From Alphaproteobacteria bacterium (GTDB lineage Bacteria; Pseudomonadota; Alphaproteobacteria; Paracaedibacterales; VGCI01), in contig VGCI01000010.1 of NCBI GenBank assembly GCA_016870095.1, positions 1 to 64,000 of the forward strand: a stretch of 64,000 nt of DNA, written 5' to 3'. The position numbers were made by a program, and so were the translations under genes. The notes under the pieces were generated by a model that saw only the letters and a program-made list of their open reading frames with translations, ran no database searches and had not been told where the DNA came from. Positions 47,575 to 54,973 of the stretch are shown here, piece after piece (the first letter of the stretch is position 1; each line of letters starts with the position of its first letter).

Positions 47575-49085
47575 TGAAAAAAGAAGGTTGTGGTGCCCTG
47601 CGCCTTAAATATTTGGGGATTAACACGTATAAAGAGAAAGTTCTTTACCTCCCTGTCGATGCTGATGTATGCCGCTCAGAAGGATTCGAAGTTCACGCCC
47701 GCGTAAGAGTTGCTGTTAATCAGAAGCAGATCATTGCTACCTTAAATTTTGTGGAAAATGGACTTTTATCTTCAAATGAAGCTGGACTTTCTAATGCAGC
47801 CTGGGATAGTTTAGGAGCCTCGCAGGGTGATCAAGTTTTCATTTCTCATACATTACCTCTTCATTCTTTTAATTCAGTACGTTCTAAAATCTATGGCCAT
47901 TCTCTCAACCAGACACAAATTCATGATATTATTGCAGATATAACTACAGGCCTCTATTCAGATATTGAGGTTGCATCTTTTCTGTCTACTTGCGCTGGAG
48001 GGCGATTAAACCCTGATGAAATTGTTTATATGACCCAAGCGATGATCGAGACAGGGAGTCGCCTATCCTGGAACGTAGATCAAGTCGTTGATAAACATTG
48101 CGTGGGGGGAATACCTGGTAATCGGACCAGCCTTATTGTTGTTCCTATTATCGCGAGTTATGGTTTAATCATGCCGAAGACATCCTCGCGAGCCATTACC
48201 TCTCCTTCCGGCACAGCGGATACTATGGAAGTTCTCGCACCTGTAAATCTTGATCTGCCAACGATGCATAAAGTTGTGAATCAAGAGAATGGCTGTATTG
48301 TGTGGGGTGGCTCGGTCTCTCTTAGTCCTGCAGATGACATTTTAATTGCTGTGGAACGTGTTCTTGATATTGATAGTGAAGGCCAATTGATTGCTTCTGT
48401 GCTCTCAAAAAAAATTGCAGCTGGCTCAACACACATCGTTATCGATATGCCGATAGGGCCCACAGCAAAAGTTCGAACGCCAGAGATGGCCAAACTTCTC
48501 AAAAGATATTTTCTCTATGTAGCTGATGCACTTGGTGTTTGTGTTAACGTCATTGAGTCTGATGGCCAACAACCCGTTGGCAGGGGAATTGGGCCATCTT
48601 TGGAAGCAAGAGATATTTTAAAAGTTCTTCAAGGTGATCCGGATGCGCCCCTGGATTTGAAAACCCGTTCACTTGATTTAGCAGGGCACATACTTGAATT
48701 TTCAAATAAGGTTTCGAAGGGGGAAGGAAGGCTTATAGCGACCAGAATTCTGGAAAGTGGCGCAGCTTGGAACAAATTTCACGCCATCTGCGAAGCGCAA
48801 GGTGGATTTCGTGAACCAAAAACGGCTCAATATACTCATACCATCGAAGCAGAAGAGGCAGGACAAGTTAAAAGTATCGATAATCGGCACCTTGCAAAAG
48901 TTGCCAAACTTGCCGGTGCTCCTTATGATCAAACGGCGGGAGTTGATTTGCACACACCTATAGGTTCGCTTATTGACTATGGACAACCCCTGTTTACCAT
49001 TCATGCTGACTCCAAAGGTCAATTATCATATGCTCTGGATTACCTGAACTTAAATAAGGATATTATTAACATTGAAAAAGAGTAG
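47574..49085 (+). CDS. AMP-phosphorylase-type (archaeal DeoA-like) nucleoside-phosphate phosphorylase
   Basis: A 503-residue enzyme of the thymidine phosphorylase superfamily. The length, the extra N-terminal domain (about 1-85) and the signature DKHCVGGIPGNRTSL resemble archaeal AMP phosphorylase rather than bacterial DeoA, which is shorter and has KHSTGG. The archaeal enzyme splits NMPs with phosphate to base and ribose 1,5-bisphosphate. Also seen are ITSPSGTADTMEVL and WGGSVSLSPADD. It is tightly coupled to the beta-CASP gene and overlaps the PRPP-synthetase-like gene by 14 bases. Confidence 0.85.
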   Translation: MKKEGCGALRLKYLGINTYKEKVLYLPVDADVCRSEGFEVHARVRVAVNQKQIIATLNFVENGLLSSNEAGLSNAAWDSLGASQGDQVFISHTLPLHSFNSVRSKIYGHSLNQTQIHDIIADITTGLYSDIEVASFLSTCAGGRLNPDEIVYMTQAMIETGSRLSWNVDQVVDKHCVGGIPGNRTSLIVVPIIASYGLIMPKTSSRAITSPSGTADTMEVLAPVNLDLPTMHKVVNQENGCIVWGGSVSLSPADDILIAVERVLDIDSEGQLIASVLSKKIAAGSTHIVIDMPIGPTAKVRTPEMAKLLKRYFLYVADALGVCVNVIESDGQQPVGRGIGPSLEARDILKVLQGDPDAPLDLKTRSLDLAGHILEFSNKVSKGEGRLIATRILESGAAWNKFHAICEAQGGFREPKTAQYTHTIEAEEAGQVKSIDNRHLAKVAKLAGAPYDQTAGVDLHTPIGSLIDYGQPLFTIHADSKGQLSYALDYLNLNKDIINIEKE

Positions 49086-49965
49086 CACCCTTATTTTTTC
49101 ATTATTTGGTTCTGATCATTTTGTCAATGAACTCACAAAAATGCTGGAGTTTGAAAAGATTCAAATGATCTGCCACCAATTCCCGGATGGAGAAAGCTAT
49201 TTAAGATACGAGTCACCTGTTTTGGGAAAAAAAATCGTCATCATCGATACGCTGGATCGCCCCAATGAAAAAATTCTGCCTCTCATTTTTGCTGCCGAAA
49301 CCGCAAAAGACTTGGGAGCAACTGAGGTTGGTTTGATTGCTCCTTATTTAGCTTATATGCGCCAAGATACCCGCTTCCACACCGGTGAAGCCATTACATC
49401 AACTTACTTTTCAAAATTAGTTTCCCAAGCTTTTGATTGGATGATTACAGTGGATCCTCATCTCCATCGATACCATTCACTTAGTGAGATTTATACGATA
49501 CCAACTCAAGTCGTCACGGCAGCACCTGTGATCTCCTCTTGGATTCATAAACACATCAAACAACCCCTATTAATTGGTCCAGATGGAGAAAGCAAACAAT
49601 GGGTGTCACAAATTGCAGAAGCTATCCACGCTCCTTACACCGTACTTGAAAAGCTGCGATTAGGTGATCATGATGTTAAAGTCTCCATTCCCAATATGGA
49701 AAGTTTTCCTGATCATGTTCCCGTCCTTGTAGACGATATTGTTTCAACAGGACAGACGATGATTGAAACCATACGCCACCTCAGGTCTCTGGAAACAAAA
49801 CAACCTGTTTGTGTCGCTGTCCACCCCATATTTTCAGGGATTACAACTCAAACATTGATCGAGGCAGGTGCGCAACAAATCGTTTCTTGTAACACCATCC
49901 CTCATAACTCGAATCAACTGGATCTTTCCCAAAGTTTGGTGCATGCACTGAAAAACTTCATTTAA
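49072..49965 (+). CDS. Ribose-phosphate pyrophosphokinase-like protein
   Basis: A 297-residue PRPP-synthetase family protein: FPDGESYLR near the N-terminus, PYLAYMRQDTRF with the ATP-binding Arg, TVDPHLHR, and the PRPP/ribose-5-phosphate loop VLVDDIVSTGQTM. It is shorter and more divergent than housekeeping Prs. The start seems to be TTG at 49072, inside the end of the phosphorylase gene, with AAGGAT upstream. In this operon it probably uses ribose phosphate released from nucleotides to make PRPP. That link is inferred from gene order. Confidence 0.82.
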   Translation: MKKSSTLIFSLFGSDHFVNELTKMLEFEKIQMICHQFPDGESYLRYESPVLGKKIVIIDTLDRPNEKILPLIFAAETAKDLGATEVGLIAPYLAYMRQDTRFHTGEAITSTYFSKLVSQAFDWMITVDPHLHRYHSLSEIYTIPTQVVTAAPVISSWIHKHIKQPLLIGPDGESKQWVSQIAEAIHAPYTVLEKLRLGDHDVKVSIPNMESFPDHVPVLVDDIVSTGQTMIETIRHLRSLETKQPVCVAVHPIFSGITTQTLIEAGAQQIVSCNTIPHNSNQLDLSQSLVHALKNFI

Positions 49966-50090
49966 TAATTCTGTTCCTCATAAAAGGCAAAATAACACAC
50001 CCATTTTTTCCCTTCATTAAGTTCTAAAGGTTAGCCTGAGTGTGTCTTAAACCTGAACTTATCTTTGGCTTTTTTTAAGTAAAAGTCTCT

Positions 50091-50455
50091 TTATTCGGGG
50101 TTTAATTTTTTGATATTTTCAATAATTGCTTCAATAAATAAGAAAGTTTCCGTATTTGAAGAAGTTATCCCGTAGATAACATCCTGTGTAAAATAGTGCT
50201 CTGCATAATTCCCCTTAAGATCATTTCTCTCCTTTGACAATGAATCAACCTATCTACTTTGGTAATCGCTTATTCGATGCCATTTTCAAGTTTTGTGCTT
50301 TTTCAAGAGAATTATCTAAAGAATTTTCCGTAACGTTCATAAATTTTTCTGACAGGGGAGATATAAGTTTTGGGATCATAAGCTCTGGTTGCCGTTCTAG
50401 AGAACTTTTAATGATTTCTGGCAGCGTACTTATATAAATAATCGCTTCTTTGCTA
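50091..50455 (-). pseudogene. Gene remnant beside the island boundary
   Basis: On the minus strand a coding-like stretch reads KEAIIYISTLPEIIKSSLE through LEKAQNLKMASNKRLPK and stops near 50263. Reading resumes one frame over as SKERNDLKGNYAEHYF through FIEAIIENIKKLNPE, ending at 50091. No start codon is found upstream, where the frame is closed near 50460. This looks like the 3' remains of a gene that lost its 5' part, perhaps when the neighbouring island integrated. Family unknown. Confidence 0.4.
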
Positions 50456-50516
50456 CCTATATACTACCTGGACGCTGTAGGGGGTAAATCAAAAACCTTG
50501 CAAGTTTAAGGATAAT

Positions 50517-50568
50517 TGGTGGGCCCTGTTGGATTCGAACCAACGACCCTCTGATTAAAAGTCAGTAG
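50517..50568 (-). tRNA. Truncated tRNA-Lys(TTT) 3' half, probable att site
   Basis: On the minus strand the sequence contains a complete anticodon arm, CTGACTTTTAATCAG (50551-50565), with anticodon TTT, then the T arm GTTGGTTCGAATCCAAC, an acceptor strand GGGCCCA and CCA (ending at 50517). Upstream of the anticodon arm there is no D arm or 5' acceptor strand. It is therefore not a functional gene but the 3' segment that integrases of this type duplicate on insertion. Confidence 0.8.
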
Positions 50569-50741
50569 GACTACTCATATCATTCGTTCTCATAAATTAT
50601 ATAATTATTTGAAAAAATTACGTTTTTTAAAAATTTTTCATTTTCCTAATTAACATATAATCGCTTCGAATCAATTCCTATTGCTTCCGGATTGCTTCCG
50701 GAATTATAATTTATTATGACAATCGATAAGAGATAAAATTG

Positions 50742-51935
50742 ATGGATGGTAAAAAACTAACCAAGCGTGTTGTTGAAAGTATTAAGCCACACAAAAGCGA
50801 TGAAGTGCTTGTATGGGATTCTGAAATTAAAGGCCTGGGCCTAAGAGTATATCCTACAGGTCGCAAAACATATTTCGTCCAATATCGGAATGAATTTCTT
50901 CGCACACGTCGCAAAAAGATCGGCATTCATGGAACTGTTACAGCTGAGCAAGCTCGGGAAATAGCCAAAGGTCTCTTAGGAGATGTAGCCCAGGGGGAAG
51001 ATCCCTCACAAGATATTCAATCAAGAAGAATTAAACCATCTCTCGCTAATCTGGCCAAAGAGTATCTTGAGATCTATGCCAAAACCAACAAAAGACCGAA
51101 AAGTTTTCGAGAAGATCAGAAGATGTTAGAAAGAATTATTCTTAAACGTTGGGCAGATAAAAAGGTTGAAGAACTTACGGCTCAAGATATCCAATATTTA
51201 CATCATGAGCTTAAAGATACCCCCTACATGGCCAACCGTGTTCGGGCGCTATTGAGTAAGATGTTGAATATAGCTATTCAGTGGAAATGGCGCACGGATA
51301 ATCCCGTCAACGGCGTTCAAAAATATCAGGAACAGAAACGCAATCGCTGGCTTGATGAAGAAGAGTTAGAAAAACTATGGGTCGCTCTTGAATCACACCC
51401 CAACCAAAGTATTGCTAAGGCCATTTGGTTGCTTGTGCTTACAGGCTCCAGGCGCGGAGAAGTCTTGAGTGCTACATGGGATCAGTTTGATTTGGATAAA
51501 GGCATTTGGACGAAACCAGCACATACAACGAAACAAAATCGTATGGAGCATCTGCCCCTCTCCACTCAAGTTATTACTCTGTTAAAAAGCATGAAAGAAA
51601 AGAGCAAAGACAAATACCTATTTCCCAGCAAAATACCTGGACAACCTCTCCAAGACATTAAGAAATCTTGGAGCACCATTCAAAAAAGAGCTGGGCTCGC
51701 AAATGTGCGTCTCCATGATTTGCGGCACACTCATGCTTCTCATCTGGTATCCAGCGGATTGAGTTTGAGTATCGTTGGAAAATTATTAGGCCACACTCAA
51801 GCTTCAACGACGCAAAGATACGCCCATCTAGCGGATGCGCCCTTAAGGCAGGCTGCTGAATTTTTTGGAAATAAGGCTCAAGAAATTCGAAATAGGAGTC
51901 AAAAAACTACAGAATCTTCTACTCTTCCACTGTAA
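50742..51935 (+). CDS. int: Tyrosine-family site-specific integrase (P4 type)
   Basis: A 397-residue integrase. The N-terminal arm-binding DUF4102-like region (VWDSEIKGLGLRVYPTGRKTYFVQYR) is followed by a core-binding domain (about 100-190) and a catalytic domain with R237 in TGSRRGE, H325 and R328 in LHDLRHTH, H351 in LGHTQ and the nucleophile Y360 in TTQRYAHL. All key residues are present. It should integrate and excise the island at the adjacent tRNA-Lys site. ATG 50742 follows an in-frame TTG. Its 3' end overlaps the opposite gene by 37 bases. Confidence 0.93.
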   Translation: MDGKKLTKRVVESIKPHKSDEVLVWDSEIKGLGLRVYPTGRKTYFVQYRNEFLRTRRKKIGIHGTVTAEQAREIAKGLLGDVAQGEDPSQDIQSRRIKPSLANLAKEYLEIYAKTNKRPKSFREDQKMLERIILKRWADKKVEELTAQDIQYLHHELKDTPYMANRVRALLSKMLNIAIQWKWRTDNPVNGVQKYQEQKRNRWLDEEELEKLWVALESHPNQSIAKAIWLLVLTGSRRGEVLSATWDQFDLDKGIWTKPAHTTKQNRMEHLPLSTQVITLLKSMKEKSKDKYLFPSKIPGQPLQDIKKSWSTIQKRAGLANVRLHDLRHTHASHLVSSGLSLSIVGKLLGHTQASTTQRYAHLADAPLRQAAEFFGNKAQEIRNRSQKTTESSTLPL

Positions 51936-52906
51936 GCCATTTCTTCTCTTAAATTATCAAGAATATGCTGGCACTGAGTATAGTAATATACACTCTGCTC
52001 CTTGCCAATCTTGGATACATAGTTTTGTTTTGCTAAATTAGCTTCTTCAAAATCAAACTTGAGTTTAAGCGATCGATAAAAATCTTCATCCATATATACT
52101 TCTGATTTTGGATGCGTATTATTTCTTATACAGCATCTAGCTGTTCTATGTATTTCCTCTAAATTAGCAAATGGAGTTCCTAAGCTATTAAGGCAAATAT
52201 GATTTTGAGTGGCGGAAATATGCAGCATAGAATCATCGTAATATTCGTTTGACCCCTGAGAAAAGATACCATACACGTTTAAGTCTAAATGTTTTTTATA
52301 GATGGCTTGCACTTCCTGAAAAATATATAGGAGGGTTTCAGGGCTATAATTATAGGGAATGTTATCTTCGAACGTTCCCACTGTCCAATTGCTCTTTAAG
52401 ATCAATGAGTCAGCAAAAGAAATAAATGAAATGTTATGATACTTTATTGCGAGGGCATCAATTGCGTTTCTAATATTTATTAGCTTATCTCTGGATAGTT
52501 GCCCCTCCTCAATTGCTGCCTTTACATCAGCTGCATCGATCAAGGCAAAAACGGAATATTGCTTTAAATATAAGTGTTTTAACCAACCGCTTTTTACAAA
52601 TAAATGAGGCTTTTCATCGCATCTCCAGCTACCCACGCAAATGATAAATTGATCCTTCGGCAAATTTACTACCACCTCATGAAGCCTTTCATAAGTGGGA
52701 TACCATGACAGTTCAAAGGAATGTTCATTAATTTGCTTAACGGCTATATGACAAATATAGCCCACGGGCTCTGATTCAATCCCATTGAACCCATTTACAC
52801 AATATTGTTCAAATGCCTTCAGGTACTTCTCGTCCATCAAATAGCAATCTCTACTTAATGGGATATTATTATTTTCATATATATCGAATTCCGGGTGTTC
52901 AAACAT
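51899..52906 (-). CDS. Unknown island protein (335 aa)
   Basis: Unrecognised 335-residue soluble protein. The central part (about 95-215) has a mixed alpha/beta look with FALIDAADVKAAIEEG, IRNAIDALAIKYHNISFISFADSLILKSNW, and LNVYGIFSQGSNEYYDD. The strand ISFADSLILK resembles the core strand of nucleotide-cyclase-like folds, but I do not see the paired metal Asp pattern needed to claim that. The ATG at 52906 has no strong ribosome site. It overlaps the tail of the integrase gene, so it is part of the integration module. Confidence 0.55.
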   Translation of the reverse strand: MFEHPEFDIYENNNIPLSRDCYLMDEKYLKAFEQYCVNGFNGIESEPVGYICHIAVKQINEHSFELSWYPTYERLHEVVVNLPKDQFIICVGSWRCDEKPHLFVKSGWLKHLYLKQYSVFALIDAADVKAAIEEGQLSRDKLINIRNAIDALAIKYHNISFISFADSLILKSNWTVGTFEDNIPYNYSPETLLYIFQEVQAIYKKHLDLNVYGIFSQGSNEYYDDSMLHISATQNHICLNSLGTPFANLEEIHRTARCCIRNNTHPKSEVYMDEDFYRSLKLKFDFEEANLAKQNYVSKIGKEQSVYYYTQCQHILDNLREEMAYSGRVEDSVVF

Positions 52907-53953
52907 TTTCTAAATTTCATTTCTAGCGTAGTTAATCAATTAAAATTTAAAAGATGACCATAAAGCTGTCAACTAATACGATAGCTTTCATAGCTGACTA
53001 CACAATTTTAAAATAAAAAGGTTTACGTTTTATTATCTTTGACTTTTTTACAATAAAACTGCCCTTCCAATATGTCTGCCCAAACGGGCAGATCGATCCG
53101 GTCATAATGACCAGTTCGATCTGGTCAAATTGACCAGATCTTATATTGTATTGATACAGAGAATACTAGCTCAGAGAATACTCTTCCTCCTCTAAATCTC
53201 CTCCTTCATCGAAAATCGATCGAAAGGAAGAGGAAAAAATTGAAAGGCTTAAAGTCATTCATTCGAATTTCAAAGAAAACTGCGCCTTATACTTGTCTAT
53301 GAAAATCAACAAATCGATCTGCCCACAATGGGCAGGTCGATCAGCCCAATTTGGGCAGATAATAATCTATGGATTTCAGAGAATACGAACTCAGAGAATA
53401 CTCTTCCTCCTCCAAACCTCCTCCGTCAGCAAAATTGGATTGCAAAAAAGTAGAAGAGAAAGAAGATGATAAATTTTTAGTTAAGTTAAATTTAAATTAG
53501 CATTTAATCTTCCGCAAATGGTCGCCTGATGCCCTTTGATCGATATTTTAGGAAAAGGTAGTGGGGCCAATTTAAAATCACCCTACGATCCTTTTAAGTG
53601 GCTTTGCGAAGACAATGACAGATTAGAGCCATTTGAATGAGGAGAAGTTGTAAAGAAAGTTAGTTAATCAACCACAATTGATTAGGATTCTCGGTTGAGA
53701 TAAAAAATTTCAATACAAAGTCTGCAATAACCCCCAAACAACAGCTTACCAAAACCCCTGAATTAATCCCATCTAAAATCCAAAAATCCTCCATATTTTT
53801 AAGATATATTACATACAACAAATGCGCGGTTGCAAATTCAACTCATAACTCAGCATTTCTAAATTTTTTAAAATGAGTGTTTTATAAAATTAGAAATTTA
53901 ATAATATAATTTTTAGTAAAACTAGATAGAAATTATATATTTTCTTTTACAAT
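52907..53953. other. Gene-free island segment with palindromes
   Basis: About 1 kb without a supported gene. The middle holds two diverged copies of a block of palindromes and direct repeats, described separately. Short stretches on either side are AT-rich. It lies between the integration module and the lasso region and could carry a replication, transfer or RNA element of the island. Confidence 0.45.
53076..53424. repeat. Tandemly duplicated palindrome block
   Basis: Five short palindromes separated by GATCGATC-like spacers: 53076-53091 (CTGCCC/GGGCAG), 53100-53112 (GGTCAT/ATGACC), 53121-53137 (CTGGTCAA/TTGACCAG), 53319-53335 (CTGCCCA/TGGGCAG) and 53344-53356 (GCCCAA/TTGGGC). Each group is followed by CAGAGAATAC twice and CTCTTCCTCCTC (53157-53204 and 53377-53424). 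The two blocks are 220 bases apart. The stems change from GGTCA-type to GCCCA-type on both arms, so pairing is kept. Confidence 0.75.
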
Positions 53954-54848
53954 TTATAAAAGTAAGCATGCACTTAACTTTTCCAAAGCTTCATGTTGAT
54001 TAGGATGATCACTTTGTCTAGAAATATCACCTATAATTTCTACAGCATTGCTATTATACATAGGCTTTGAGTGTAAAATTAAAGCCGCGCGAAATTGCAA
54101 AGAATGTTTATTATTTCTGGCAATTCGAAGTAAGTTATTTGCCGCATGAGTTTCAGCATTGTTATCTCTGCAATTTAATTGATATTTATAAATTTGTAAT
54201 TCAACATCATCTTCTACACCATAATGATATAAATTATTTGAAAGTATACCAAGTGCCCAATCGCGCTTATCACCTTGGTAGCGATAGAAAATATTATTAT
54301 AAGTGCTTTCTATAGCACTCTTGCCTAAAGAAATATCATTAACATTTCCCCTTTTCATTAACGTAATTGCCGCTTCTATTTTAATACGTAATTGATCCGT
54401 CCATACATCTGCAGAAGGAGCTTGATAATATTTTTCTGGACTTTTCAAGTACACAAACTAAGATTTTTCTTGCTAAATCTTTGATTTCGTCATTATCAGC
54501 ATTTTTAAAAAGAAATGTTGCAGCATCAACGGCTTTCATATTTGTTTCCTCAAGACAAGAAAGTAGTTTTATTTTCCCAACTTTCTTATCGCCTTCGTTA
54601 GAACTTGTGTATAAAAATTGTGCAGCAGTTAATGATTTATGATGACTCTTATCTAAAGTTATAGATCGTAATGCTGCTCTCCCTTTATCTTGTTGTTCTA
54701 AATTATCACTTAAATAAAGATTGTGGGCATTTTCAAGTGCACCAATCATATTACAAAAAATTACACAAATCATAATTTTAAAAAACAATATTATTTTTAT
54801 CTGAAAAAAAATCTTTATAAGATCTTTCTTATTAATACTAATTATCAT
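53954..54848 (-). pseudogene. Secreted helical-repeat protein, frameshifted
   Basis: Two overlapping frames together make one protein of about 295 residues. The first (54381-54848) has a signal peptide (FFKIMICVIFCNMIGA) and helical repeats such as KSLTAAQFLYTSSNEGDKKVGKIKLLSCLEE and KAVDAATFLFKNADNDEIKDLARKIL. At about 54450 the reading frame must shift to continue as YLKSPEKYYQAPSADVW, which runs to 53954. The repeats resemble HEAT or Sel1-like solenoids. One base lost or gained explains it; a sequencing error is also possible. Confidence 0.55.
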
Positions 54849-54973
54849 TTTATAAATTCTTCAATTCTAAATTTATCGATAGTACATTCTTTAGCTTGAA
54901 TCTTGATGCTTTATAGCTGCCAGACCCACTCATTCATTTAATGTATTACTAAACACTAGCTTTTATTGTTAAT

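Noticed and set aside
49072-49965. Housekeeping PRPP synthetase (prs)
   Set aside because: It belongs to the family but is shorter and more divergent than standard Prs and is locked into a salvage operon, so I did not give it the housekeeping gene name.
50234-50437. 67-codon plus-strand open frame
   Set aside because: The minus strand of the same region reads more like a real, though broken, protein; the plus frame is probably its shadow.
50517-50568. Functional tRNA-Lys gene
   Set aside because: Only the anticodon arm, T arm and 3' acceptor strand are present; the D arm and 5' acceptor strand are absent.
53076-53424. CRISPR array
   Set aside because: The repeated units are palindromes with diverged stems and only two blocks; there are no regular identical repeats with unique spacers and no cas genes.
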